Origin: Chloroflexota bacterium
GTDB lineage: Bacteria > Chloroflexota > Dehalococcoidia > DSTF01 > RBG-16-68-14
Reading direction: 5' to 3'
Assembly: GCA_003228685.1 (NCBI GenBank)
Contig: QIFC01000096.1
Span: forward strand, 1-49,308
DNA length: 49,308 bases
The notes beneath the pieces are model-generated. The model was not told the origin of the DNA. It worked only from the letters and a program-made list of their open reading frames with translations, and did no database searches. A program made the translations under genes and the position numbers. Positions 40,697-48,997 of this stretch are shown piece by piece; positions within the stretch are counted from its first letter, which is position 1, and every line of letters begins with the position of its first letter.

Positions 40697-41885
40697 GCAA
40701 GAACATCTGACGCATCGCGGCGCAATTTCGCAGCACGTACAGGCGCTGCCGGCTTCGGGCATCCGCAGGTTTTTCGACCTCATCGCTAACACAGAAGACA
40801 TTATTTCGCTTGGGGTAGGGGAACCTGACTTCGTCACGCCGCCGAGCATCCGTAGCGCCGCGGTGAAGTCGATCGATGAGGGGTTCACGCACTATACGTC
40901 GAACTATGGCCTGCCGGAACTGCGCCAGCTCATCTCAACGCACATCCACAAACGCTACGGAGTCGAGTACGACCCGGCGACCGAGATCATTATCACGACC
41001 GGTGTCAGCGAGGCGATCAACTTGGCGATGCTGGCGGTCGTCGACCGCGGCGACGAGGTGATCGGGCCGGACCCGAGCTACGTCGCATATCTTCCGACAG
41101 TGCTGCTCGCGGGGGGTACCTACGTACCCGTGCCTACGACGCAAGCCAACGACTTCAAGATGAAGGCCGAAGACATCGAGGAACTCATTACGCCGCGAAC
41201 GAAGGCGATTTTCTTCGGCTACCCGTGCAATCCGACCGGTGCAATCATGGAGCGGGAGGACCTGCTAGCGGTGGCAGACGTCGCGAAGCGGCATAATTTG
41301 TTCGTGATCTCAGACGAGATCTACGACCGGCTGGTCTATGGCGTCGAACACACCTGTTTCGCGTCGCTGCCGGACATGCGGGACCACACGCTGCTCATGG
41401 GAGGCTTCTCCAAGGCCTACGCCATGACCGGCTGGCGGCTCGGCTACACGTGTGCGCGCGTCGACCTCACGGAGGCGATGATGCGCGTCCACCAGTACAT
41501 CACGATGTCCGCGCCGACGGCGGCTCAGTATGCCGGCCTGGAAGCGCTCCGCAACGGCGAGGAAGACGTTCGGGGCATGGTTGCTGAGTACGACCGCCGC
41601 AGGAAGATGACGGTCGCCGCGCTGAACGACATGGGGCTGCCTTGCTTCGAGCCGCGCGGTGCGTTCTACTGCTTCCCATCGGTGAGCAGCACAGGCATGT
41701 CCGACGAATCGTTCTCCGAGGCGCTGCTCGTCGAGGAGAAGGTGGCGGTCGTGCCGGGCTCAGCGTTCGGGCAGTTTGGCGTCGGACACGTGCGCATCTG
41801 CTACGCCTCGCCGTATGACGACCTCGTCGAGGCAATGAAGCGACTCCGCAACTTCGTCGACCGGCACACGAACTCCAACAAGTAG
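40689..41885 (+). CDS. PLP-dependent class I aminotransferase
   Basis: The ATG at 40689 (8 bp inside the previous gene) gives 398 residues. Landmarks are SLGVGEPDF near the N terminus, ITTGVSEAINLAM, FGYPCNPTGAI, DEIYDRLVY and the PLP lysine in GGFSKAYAMTGWRLGY (about residue 241), all typical of class I aspartate/aromatic-type aminotransferases (AspC-like). Substrate (aspartate, aromatic or LL-diaminopimelate) cannot be fixed. Confidence 0.93.
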   Translation: MTEQEHLTHRGAISQHVQALPASGIRRFFDLIANTEDIISLGVGEPDFVTPPSIRSAAVKSIDEGFTHYTSNYGLPELRQLISTHIHKRYGVEYDPATEIIITTGVSEAINLAMLAVVDRGDEVIGPDPSYVAYLPTVLLAGGTYVPVPTTQANDFKMKAEDIEELITPRTKAIFFGYPCNPTGAIMEREDLLAVADVAKRHNLFVISDEIYDRLVYGVEHTCFASLPDMRDHTLLMGGFSKAYAMTGWRLGYTCARVDLTEAMMRVHQYITMSAPTAAQYAGLEALRNGEEDVRGMVAEYDRRRKMTVAALNDMGLPCFEPRGAFYCFPSVSSTGMSDESFSEALLVEEKVAVVPGSAFGQFGVGHVRICYASPYDDLVEAMKRLRNFVDRHTNSNK

Positions 41886-41894
41886 CTACGACCA

Positions 41895-42596
41895 ATGCCG
41901 GGTAGCACGAACGGCGCCGACGATCTCAGCGGCGAGTTGGAGTTATCGATCCTGGGCGTCGCCGGCAAGGAGCGCCCGGACGGCGCGGTCGACATCAGCA
42001 TCAACAGCACAAGAGGCGAGATCACCGGCATCCTACATACATGCGAAGGCGAACCTGGCGCCGTGATCTATGTTGGCGGCGCGCTGGGTGGGCTGGACGG
42101 CCCGGCGGGCGGCCTCTATCCGAAGCTCGCACATGAGTTGAGCGCGCCGGGGGGCATGACGGGCCTGCGGTTGCACTACCGGAAGCCCGGCGAGTTCGAG
42201 GAGTGCGTACTCGACGTACTGGGCGGCGTGTCCTTCCTGCGAGGCGTTGGCGCGCGGCGCGTCGGGCTCGTCGGCCACAGCTTTGGCGCGGCCGTCGTGA
42301 TCAAGGCCGGCGAGCTATCGGATGCCGTGGCCGGCGTAGCTGCGCTCTCGCCGCAACTCTACGGCACACGAACGGTGGAGCGTTTAGCCCCGCGGCCGTT
42401 GCTGCTCGTCCACGGGACAGCGGACCAGATATTGGACGCCGAAGCCAGCCGGGACATCTACGCGCGGGCCAAGGAGCCGAAGCGACTGGAGCTGTACGAC
42501 GGCGCCGGGCACGGGCTCGGTGCTTGTGCTGACGAGCTGTTCGAACTGGCGAAGAGCTGGCTCCTGGAGACCATTAGCAAAGAGCGTAACGCTTGA
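41895..42596 (+). CDS. Alpha/beta hydrolase, dienelactone-hydrolase-like
   Basis: A 233-residue hydrolase. The nucleophile elbow is GLVGHSFGAAVVI; the acid and His regions are LVHGTADQILDAEASRD and DGAGHGLG. It begins with a short acidic N-terminal extension before the core. Starts 9 bp after the aminotransferase, probably in the same transcript. The substrate is unknown. Confidence 0.85.
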   Translation: MPGSTNGADDLSGELELSILGVAGKERPDGAVDISINSTRGEITGILHTCEGEPGAVIYVGGALGGLDGPAGGLYPKLAHELSAPGGMTGLRLHYRKPGEFEECVLDVLGGVSFLRGVGARRVGLVGHSFGAAVVIKAGELSDAVAGVAALSPQLYGTRTVERLAPRPLLLVHGTADQILDAEASRDIYARAKEPKRLELYDGAGHGLGACADELFELAKSWLLETISKERNA

Positions 42597-42630
42597 ATAG
42601 TAGCGCCCTACGTAGTAGTCTCTAGCTATC

Positions 42631-42636
42631 TATAAA
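42631..42636 (+). promoter_or_regulatory. Possible -10 (TATAAA) before the AT-richer gene pair
   Basis: TATAAA lies 23 bp before the ATG at 42659, and GGGAGCGG follows as a Shine-Dalgarno. No convincing -35 is seen. It would start a separate transcript for the next two genes. Confidence 0.3.
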
Positions 42637-42658
42637 GGACGGCGGGAAGGGAGCGGAC

Positions 42659-42976
42659 ATGTCCGAAGACGAGAAGCAGAGTGAAAAGCCAATTGAGGAA
42701 CGCCCTCAAGAGAGCAGTGTTCCAGCAGAAACGGCTGCGGATCACGTAAAGGAAGCGCTTGAAGCTGCTGACCTTAGGGAGGCAGCGAAAACGGTCTGGC
42801 GGCCTGGGGTTGGCTCTAAGCCGCCAGCTGATCCATTTGAGGCTCCAAGTTCAAGCCCACAGGAAGGGACTGGAGGCTCTTCTGATCCGGGTACGCCGGA
42901 GTCCGGTGATCAGAACGCTCCCACCGTCGAGGGGGGCACTTCGGAAGGCACTGATTCAGATTCCTCCAAGGAATGA
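42659..42976 (+). CDS. Acidic, probably disordered protein of unknown function
   Basis: A 105-residue protein of mostly Glu, Ser, Pro, Asp, Gly and Lys (for example SEDEKQSEKPIEERPQESS, then EAPSSSPQEGTGGSSDPGT) with a single short helical segment (ADHVKEALEAADLREAAKTV). No domain is seen. Codon use is less GC-rich than in the neighbours. It is followed 36 bp later by a membrane protein gene, so they may be expressed together. Confidence 0.6.
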   Translation: MSEDEKQSEKPIEERPQESSVPAETAADHVKEALEAADLREAAKTVWRPGVGSKPPADPFEAPSSSPQEGTGGSSDPGTPESGDQNAPTVEGGTSEGTDSDSSKE

Positions 42977-43012
42977 CCCTGGTGCGTTGAGCACCGATGA
43001 CTCAGCATAGAC

Positions 43013-43714
43013 GTGAATCTAAGCGCCGAGACCCTCGTCATTTCGTTGGTATTTGTCTTACCTGGCTTCCTGGCAAACTGGTTGGCTAACTACTACTCAA
43101 CCGCGGCGGTCAAGCAAGAGTCGGCCTTCGAAGCGACACTATCAAGCCTTGCGATTAGCACTGGCGTCCTGTTCTTGCAGGCTCTCGTCGCCGCTATTGC
43201 TCTCACTATCCTGTGGTTTTGGTGTCGGTCCACTTTTGATCACCTTGAACTGAACAAACTAGTTGAGGAGGGGCTGGGTACGTATTTCCGTGCACAGCCG
43301 GTTCTGGTGGCGGCGACAGTCGGAGGAACAGCACTCGTATCAGTGGCCTGCGCGTTCTGGATTGGCTACTGCGATATAATCCGCAAAGCGCTGCGTCCAC
43401 GATTGACTAGCCTTGATCTCGCCGAGGAGGAACCATGGTACATGGGGCTCCAAGCCGCTCGCCAGGATCTTGGCAAGATGCATACGTTCGTGGAACTCAG
43501 GATGACAAGCAGTGGAGAGGTCATTCGCGGGGTGGTCAGAGGCTTTTCCCTCAGTCCACGCGAAGATGGAACAAGAGACCTGATACTTGAGGCGGTGAAG
43601 CGCAAGGGCGCGGACCATTCATCGGACGAAGCGTGGTCGACGGATCCTGTTCCTGGGGTCACTATTCTGAACTCCAGGGACTTTGAAGACGTGCGTGTAG
43701 TCTTCACCGACTAG
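43013..43714 (+). CDS. Membrane protein, DUF6338-like
   Basis: A 233-residue protein starting at GTG 43013. Its N-terminal TM segment with TLVISLVFVLPGFLANW, a second TM (ISTGVLFLQALVAAIALTIL) and a third (AATVGGTALVSVACAFWI), then a soluble C-terminal domain (VRGFSLSPREDGTRDLILEA) resemble DUF6338 membrane proteins. The function is unknown. GC content is lower than in its neighbours, which suggests a shared foreign origin with the gene before it. Confidence 0.65.
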   Translation: MNLSAETLVISLVFVLPGFLANWLANYYSTAAVKQESAFEATLSSLAISTGVLFLQALVAAIALTILWFWCRSTFDHLELNKLVEEGLGTYFRAQPVLVAATVGGTALVSVACAFWIGYCDIIRKALRPRLTSLDLAEEEPWYMGLQAARQDLGKMHTFVELRMTSSGEVIRGVVRGFSLSPREDGTRDLILEAVKRKGADHSSDEAWSTDPVPGVTILNSRDFEDVRVVFTD

Positions 43715-43731
43715 GACGCCAGACGATACGA

Positions 43732-44058
43732 ATGCCTTATAACGAGAAGCTAGTCGAGCGTGTGCGTGGCGTGCTGGCGGGAAAAGCGTTCAAAGAGAGG
43801 AAGATGTTCGGCGGGCTGACGTTTATGCTGCGGGGCAACATGTGCTGCGGCATCGAAGGCGATCGTCTCATGGTGCGCGTGGGTCCGGAGAAGTACGACG
43901 AGGCCTTGGCGCGGAAGCACGCGGAGCTGATGAACTTCACCGGCCGCCCGATGAAGGGCATGGTGTTCGTAGGCCCGAAGGGGCTGGCCAGCGACAAGGA
44001 ACTGAAGGCCTGGGTCCAGCGCGGCGTCGACTTCGCGCTATCGCTGCCCGCGAAGTAG
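43732..44058 (+). CDS. TfoX N-terminal-domain protein
   Basis: A 108-residue protein with the TfoX-N fold: ERKMFGGLTFMLRGNMCCGIE, LMVRVGPEKYDEAL and GRPMKGMVFVGPKGLASD are conserved signature pieces. Single-domain TfoX-N proteins are common outside competence systems and have no proven function. No C-terminal TfoX domain is present. It ends 17 bp before the convergent lipoprotein gene. Confidence 0.88.
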   Translation: MPYNEKLVERVRGVLAGKAFKERKMFGGLTFMLRGNMCCGIEGDRLMVRVGPEKYDEALARKHAELMNFTGRPMKGMVFVGPKGLASDKELKAWVQRGVDFALSLPAK

Positions 44059-44075
44059 TCGCTGCCGTAGGTGGG

Positions 44076-44687
44076 CTACTCAGCCGGATAGCGCAGCCAC
44101 TCGCCCGCCGACCAACCTTGCCCATCCAGCCGCCACCACGTCAGTCCGTCGCGTTCGGCAGGGCCGGCGCTGATCGTCACTTCGGTGCCATTGTCGAGGC
44201 ACTCGACGGGCACCGCTGCAAGTCCCGGCTGGTCCCGCACCTGCAGGCACTCCGAATCGACGGTCACGATCACGCTCGCGCCAACCGCCAGCGGCCAAGG
44301 GATCGTCATGAGTTCGCCGGAGTACGTCTCTTCGTGGACGATCGTCCAGATGCCGTTCTGTTGCTCGAGGATGAAGAGCCGCGTGAACTCGCTGAACGTA
44401 GGTCCGAGCTGATATGCCAGCTGTCCACCACGTTCGCTATGGAGCCGGGCGCACTGTTTGCCTACATCGTCCGGCCGTTGGCCGTCCTCGCAGCGAGCGA
44501 CGAAACCCTGGCTCAGACGGTCCTGGACCCACGTGCGCAGGACTTCCTCCGCGGGCTCGGCCGTCGCAATGAGATGATCGAACTGTTCCGTCGCGTCGGG
44601 TGTGGGCGCTCGTTCCTCGTTATTGCCGGATGTGCAGGCAGCCATTGCGAGCATGAGGGCGAGTGTGCCGCCCAGCAACCGGCGCAT
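44076..44687 (-). CDS. Lipoprotein with a C-terminal SH3-like domain
   Basis: A 203-residue protein with a lipoprotein signal (LALMLAMAACTSG; lipidated Cys at 18). The middle domain is unknown (EEVLRTWVQDRLSQGFV). The C-terminal third, SECLQVRDQPG to WWRLDGQGWSAGEWL, has the CLxVRxxPG and GWxxxxWL pattern of bacterial SH3 domains, which bind peptidoglycan or peptides. It would be exported and membrane-anchored. It follows the inositol-phosphatase gene by 3 bp. Confidence 0.8.
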   Translation of the reverse strand: MRRLLGGTLALMLAMAACTSGNNEERAPTPDATEQFDHLIATAEPAEEVLRTWVQDRLSQGFVARCEDGQRPDDVGKQCARLHSERGGQLAYQLGPTFSEFTRLFILEQQNGIWTIVHEETYSGELMTIPWPLAVGASVIVTVDSECLQVRDQPGLAAVPVECLDNGTEVTISAGPAERDGLTWWRLDGQGWSAGEWLRYPAE

Positions 44688-44690
44688 CGG

Positions 44691-45533
44691 TCACTCGTTG
44701 CTCGGCTCCGGCAGGTCGAGTTGCGCAGCATGCTCCTCCTGCCAAGCGAGGAAGCCGGCGTGCGCGCTCTCGCTGCCGCAGAGCACGGTCCACCTGCGGA
44801 TGCCTACCGGGCGGCCGGTGTGGTCCGTGATCTTGCCGCCGGCTTCCCGGACGAGCAAGATGCCCGCCGCGATGTCCCAGGGGAACAGGTAGTGGTGGAC
44901 GAAGAGGTCGTAGCGCCCCGCCGCCGCGTATGCCAGGCCGAGGGCGGCGCTGCCTGGGATACGCACGCTCTGCATGCCGGGGAACAACTCGAGCAGGAGT
45001 TTGATGAGCCCTCGCCCGCGGCCGTCGTCGTAACCAAGGTCTACGCCGAGGACGGAGGCCGCAACGGTGGGCGCGACGGAGGCCCGGATAGGCGAGTCGT
45101 TGACCCACGCTCCACCACCCCGCGTCGCCCAAAACGTCTCTTCGTGATTCGGATCGTGCGTGACGGCGACGACCGGGTCGCCATCGAGGCAGAGCGCGAC
45201 GTTGACGCAATAGAACGGAATGCCGCTGACGAAGTTGCGTGTGCCATCGATCGGGTCGATGACCCACACCCAGCCATCGGTAGGCGTCGTGCTGGCCGTT
45301 TCCTCAGAGAGCAGTCCGTGCTTGGGGAACTCGGTCTTGAGCGTGCGGTGCAGCAGCTTCTCGACGGCGAGGTCCGTCTCTGTCAACAGGTCGCCTCGGC
45401 CCTTCACCGTGATCTCGTGCGGCTGGCGAAAGCGCGAAAGCGCGAGCGCGCCGGCTTCGTGCGCCGCATCGCGCGCGATGTCGATGGCGGGGCGGCCGGA
45501 GACGCCGATGGGGAGAACGGGGGGTGAAGCCAT
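44691..45533 (-). CDS. Inositol monophosphatase-family protein
   Basis: A 280-residue phosphatase: GLLSEET (first metal-binding Glu), WVIDPIDGTRNFVSG (DPIDGT, Mg ligands, about residue 92) and PWDIAAGILLVREAGG (WD motif). The family includes inositol-1-phosphatases, histidinol phosphatases and 3',5'-bisphosphate nucleotidases; the exact substrate is unknown. It starts 9 bp after argS and shares the minus-strand transcript with the lipoprotein gene. Confidence 0.9.
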   Translation of the reverse strand: MASPPVLPIGVSGRPAIDIARDAAHEAGALALSRFRQPHEITVKGRGDLLTETDLAVEKLLHRTLKTEFPKHGLLSEETASTTPTDGWVWVIDPIDGTRNFVSGIPFYCVNVALCLDGDPVVAVTHDPNHEETFWATRGGGAWVNDSPIRASVAPTVAASVLGVDLGYDDGRGRGLIKLLLELFPGMQSVRIPGSAALGLAYAAAGRYDLFVHHYLFPWDIAAGILLVREAGGKITDHTGRPVGIRRWTVLCGSESAHAGFLAWQEEHAAQLDLPEPSNE

Positions 45534-45542
45534 GCGCCGCGG

Positions 45543-47204
45543 CTACATGCGGTCGGGCGCGTCCATGCCCATCAATCCCAGCGTCGTCGCAAGGACGGAC
45601 TGAGCGGCGGCGACGAGCTTGAGACGCGCTCGCGATTGATCGAGGTTCTCTTCATCGACGACGCGGCACTTCTCGTAGAAATCGTGGAACGCCGTCGCCA
45701 ACTCCTGGGCGTAGTGGGGAAGGTGGTGCGGCTCCAGTGTGCGGGCCATGACCTCCACCAGCTCCGGCAGGTGGAGCATCTTCCTGATCAGCGACAGCTC
45801 GGCCTCGTGAGTAAGGAGTGAGATGTCGCCGCCTTCGGCGTCCGGGAGCCGCTCATTGGCGGTCTTGATGATGCCTGCGATGCGGGCGTGCGCGTACTGA
45901 ACATAGTAGACAGGGTTCTCCGAACTCTGCTCCTTTGCCAGGTCGAGGTCGAAGTCAATCGTTGCGTCGGCTGAGCGAGAGAGAAAGAAGAAGAGACAGG
46001 CGTCCTTGCCAACCTCCTCGATCACTTCCCGAAGCGTGATGATGTCGCCGCTGCGCTTGGATATCTTGAGCTTCTCTTCGCCCCGCCGAAGAGTAACGAG
46101 CTGGCCGATGATGATCCGCAGCCGCCCTTCTTCGATCCCCATCGCCTCGGTGGCGAGGAGCAGGGGCTTGACGTGGCCTTGGTGGTCCGCGCCCCAGATG
46201 TCGATCACACGATCGAAGCCCCTCACGAGAAACTTGTCGTAGTGGTACCCGACATCCGTCGCGAGATACGTTGGGAGGCCGCTCGACCGGACCAACACCT
46301 CATCCTTGTCCGCCTCTAGCTTGCTCGTGGCGAACCAGACCGCGCCTTCCCGCTCCGTGACGAGGCCCTTCTCCTTGAGCAGCTCCATCACCTTGTCGAA
46401 GTAGCCGGCGTCGTAGACGGTCTGCTCGCGATACCAGGTGTCGTACTCGACGCCCATGTCGGCGAGGTCGCGGCGGATCCAGTCCATGACCTGCTCCATG
46501 CCGTAGCGGCCCAGCTGGCCGGGAGGTGCCTCGCCTTCGGGCCTGAGCATGCTCTCGCCGAATTTCTCCTTTGCCTGCTCCGCGAGGTCGACCATGTAGG
46601 CGCCGCTGTAGCCGTCCTCGGGCACCGGCACGTCGCGGCCGAAGAGCTGCTGGTAGCGGGCATAGAGCGTCCGCCCGAACACGTCGATCTGCGTGCCGGC
46701 GTCGTTGAAGTAGTACTCCGTTTCGACGTCGTACCCGGCCGCCCGCAGGATGCGCGCGAGTGTGCTGCCCATGGCTGCCCAGCGCCCGTTGCCCGCGTGG
46801 AGCGGCCCGGTGGGGTTGGCGCTGACGAACTCGACCTGCACCTTCTCGCCCTCGCCGACGGCGACCTCCGCGAACGAGGACCCGGCCTCCAAGATTGCGT
46901 CGACCTGCGCGGCCAACCAGGTCTGGCTGAGGTGGAAGTTGACGAACCCGGGCGGCGCCACCTCTACGCGTTCGATGGCGGGCGACTCCGGCATATGGCG
47001 CGCGAGGGTCGCTCCGAGGTCGAGCGGCTTCGCTCGCGCGGCACGAGCGAGCTGTAGCGGCAGGCTCGTCGCGTAGTCGCCGTGCTCGGGCCGCTGCGGG
47101 CGTTCGATCACCGTGGCGGGCAGGGCGATCTCGGGTAGGTCGCCGGCTCGCTGGGCGCGCGCGGCCGCCTCTTCGACGAGCTTGGCGATCTCGTCTTTGA
47201 TCAC
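45543..47204 (-). CDS. argS: Arginyl-tRNA synthetase
   Basis: A 553-residue class I synthetase. The HIGH motif is present as GPLHAGNGR (about residue 136) and the KMSKS-like loop as LKISKRSGD (about 380), the usual appearance in ArgRS. N-terminal Add1 domain (GDYATSLPLQLARAARAKP) and C-terminal DALR anticodon-binding domain ending LVAAAQSVLATTLGLMGM are complete. It charges tRNA-Arg with arginine. It overlaps the DUF402 gene by 4 bp. Confidence 0.95.
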   Translation of the reverse strand: MIKDEIAKLVEEAAARAQRAGDLPEIALPATVIERPQRPEHGDYATSLPLQLARAARAKPLDLGATLARHMPESPAIERVEVAPPGFVNFHLSQTWLAAQVDAILEAGSSFAEVAVGEGEKVQVEFVSANPTGPLHAGNGRWAAMGSTLARILRAAGYDVETEYYFNDAGTQIDVFGRTLYARYQQLFGRDVPVPEDGYSGAYMVDLAEQAKEKFGESMLRPEGEAPPGQLGRYGMEQVMDWIRRDLADMGVEYDTWYREQTVYDAGYFDKVMELLKEKGLVTEREGAVWFATSKLEADKDEVLVRSSGLPTYLATDVGYHYDKFLVRGFDRVIDIWGADHQGHVKPLLLATEAMGIEEGRLRIIIGQLVTLRRGEEKLKISKRSGDIITLREVIEEVGKDACLFFFLSRSADATIDFDLDLAKEQSSENPVYYVQYAHARIAGIIKTANERLPDAEGGDISLLTHEAELSLIRKMLHLPELVEVMARTLEPHHLPHYAQELATAFHDFYEKCRVVDEENLDQSRARLKLVAAAQSVLATTLGLMGMDAPDRM

Positions 47205-47707
47205 GACGATGCGTGCTCCGGGCTGTTGAGCGCCGCGAAGGGGCCTTCCGCCGTAGCGGCAAGCCGTTTCAGATCCTCCAGTGCCCTGCGAGATTCCCTG
47301 ATCACGTCTGGAGAATAGCCCATGCGCTGGCTATTATCCAAGAACTCATCCTCGTCCAGCACCTCCAGCGTCCCCAGGGCCGAGACGCGCAGGTCGAGGT
47401 CGAGGTCGATGTACGTGACGTTTTCGCCGTCGTACTGAGCGGGCGTCGCCACATTGCAGTAGAAGCCTTCCAGCCCCCCGCCGTTCGGTCTTTCGAGGAG
47501 CATCACGTTGTACCAGCGGTCTGACCAGAAGTGGTTGCGTGTGTCCCACGGCGTCTTCCAGATGCCGCGAGGGTTCGACAGCTCCTGTCCCGCGTGATTG
47601 CTGGTGATCAGGAGAGAGCCCTCCTCACGCACGAACACCGAGTCGAACTCCCAATGCCGGGAGCCGTCGTACTTTGTCGAACGGACGTGGATGTTCTTGC
47701 CGGTCAT
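47201..47707 (-). CDS. DUF402-family protein
   Basis: A 168-residue protein with the DUF402 pattern: WEFDSVFVREEGSLLI, FWSDRWYNVMLLERP, GGLEGFYCNVATPAQYDGE and VTYIDLDLDLRV with DEDEF downstream. Aromatic and acidic residues (WYNV, YIDLDLD) match the conserved core. Characterised members are nucleoside phosphatases or RNA-associated proteins. It is cotranscribed with argS. Confidence 0.85.
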   Translation of the reverse strand: MTGKNIHVRSTKYDGSRHWEFDSVFVREEGSLLITSNHAGQELSNPRGIWKTPWDTRNHFWSDRWYNVMLLERPNGGGLEGFYCNVATPAQYDGENVTYIDLDLDLRVSALGTLEVLDEDEFLDNSQRMGYSPDVIRESRRALEDLKRLAATAEGPFAALNSPEHASS

Positions 47708-47788
47708 GTGAGCAGTGTAGTCGACCGAGGGTCGAGGGTCATGGGGCGAGGGCAGGGGGCCGCGGGCGAATATCCGATTGGCGCCGAT

Positions 47789-48466
47789 CTAGTTGAGGTT
47801 AGGGAACGCATCGGAGAGCACGGGGGCTCGGGTGTTGCGGAACTGTGGAGGCGAGCTGATGTCGAGGCGGGTGAGATTCGAGGGCTGGCCTATGCGACGA
47901 CCCATGACCGCATCGATCAGGTTATACGTCTGCGACAGCTGCCGATGGATGTGGCTTTCGTAACGCATCACTCTGTCGAGGTGAGAGTTGGCCGGGAGCA
48001 GCCACATCTCCGCATCAGGCGCGTCGACACCATCGAACTCCACGCATTTGGCGGTGACCGCCGCTTCGTAGCGGATGACGCGGCCGAATCGCCAGAGCAG
48101 CTCAGCCAGACGCCCCAGAACCGCCTCAAGACGCCCCTCAGGCTCGAGGCTCTCGAGGATGCCACTCCGAAACGCCTGCCATTCCTCCTCGGACTCCATG
48201 CGAGGGATGACGGGGCTGGGAGAGGTAATGCCGTGCTTGACCGCGTTGCGGCTGACCTTTGCCTTGCCGACCGCAGTCTTGGGACCGCCGCCCTTGCCCC
48301 GGCGAGACTGCTTGCGAGGCCTGCCGCGGGGCTGCGGGGCGGGCGCATGGCGATTGCCCACGCAATCGCTTGGCGCCCCTACGGCGTGGCTTGTGATGGC
48401 GTCCTTGTCGTTCTTGGGATTCTGGCTCATGCCTAGTTCTGTCGCGCCGTTCTTAGATTTCGCCAT
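47789..48466 (-). CDS. Small basic protein of the 'KTAxGKAxxxxNAxKHG' family
   Basis: A 225-residue protein with a basic N terminus (RGRPRKQSRRGKGGG) followed by PKTAVGKAKVSRNAVKHG, a motif seen in many short proteins of Chloroflexota, Planctomycetes and Actinobacteria that have no known function. The rest is helical (GILESLEPEGRLEAVLGRLAELLW, HLDRVMRYESHIHRQLSQ). The basic tail suggests nucleic-acid binding. A near-consensus promoter lies upstream. Sometimes genes of this type lie in mobile regions or are multicopy; no transposase is next to it here. Confidence 0.75.
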   Translation of the reverse strand: MAKSKNGATELGMSQNPKNDKDAITSHAVGAPSDCVGNRHAPAPQPRGRPRKQSRRGKGGGPKTAVGKAKVSRNAVKHGITSPSPVIPRMESEEEWQAFRSGILESLEPEGRLEAVLGRLAELLWRFGRVIRYEAAVTAKCVEFDGVDAPDAEMWLLPANSHLDRVMRYESHIHRQLSQTYNLIDAVMGRRIGQPSNLTRLDISSPPQFRNTRAPVLSDAFPNLN

Positions 48467-48997
48467 GACTTTCCGGCTCCTTCCGGGATTCGATTTCTGA
48501 GTTTTAGATTCGGCAGTTTGTTTTGCAGAAACGCCCTTTTATTGTGTACGCAGCTACTCCTTTAACCGTTTCCGCACTCCATAACTGGTAACATAGTACA
48601 AATGTGCGAGCTTGTCAAGGGGGTGGGCGCTGGAAGATGCGACTGCGAGAAGGGAGACTAGCCTCCGTTAGCGAGCCGGACTGACCTGCCCAGAACCTAG
48701 AGTACTCAAAATGAACAAGACCGCCCCAGCTAGCGAGACCCTAAGTATTCTGGGATACACAAGACTAGACCTCAGAAATGCGATTCTCATGTTGGCCTCC
48801 AATGCTCCACACCGCCCGCCGGACTTCCACCCGTCGGCGCGTCCGAGGTCACCGTAGGCTGCTCGGCTGTGACGGCTCTAGGACATTTCGTATGAACGTT
48901 CCGTGACACACTTGCTCCGCCAGCCGGTTTAAGGGGCGTCACGCAGGACTCACGGCTAATGGGCCGCGAAAGAGGTGGTGAAGGGAAACAGCAGAGG
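48467..48997. other. Non-coding region with an AT-rich core
   Basis: About 530 bp without a gene. The AT-rich part at 48500-48610 holds the promoter of the small basic protein. From about 48620 to 48997 nothing is recognised. Confidence 0.6.
48590..48618 (-). promoter_or_regulatory. Near-consensus sigma70-type promoter
   Basis: On the minus strand TTGACA (48613-48618, perfect -35) is followed after 17 bp by TATGTT (48590-48595, 4 of 6 of -10). The predicted start of transcription is about 48583, with a leader of about 117 bases before the ATG at 48466. It is the clearest promoter of the window. Confidence 0.6.

Noticed and set aside
43842-45527. Long plus-strand open frame of 561 codons
   Set aside because: It runs antisense across the lipoprotein and inositol-phosphatase genes, which have clear family motifs, and its protein is Arg/Gly/Ala-rich without domains. 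It is a GC-rich shadow.
47531-48436. Plus-strand open frame of 301 codons
   Set aside because: It is opposite the small basic protein gene that has a recognised motif and promoter; composition is typical of an antisense frame.
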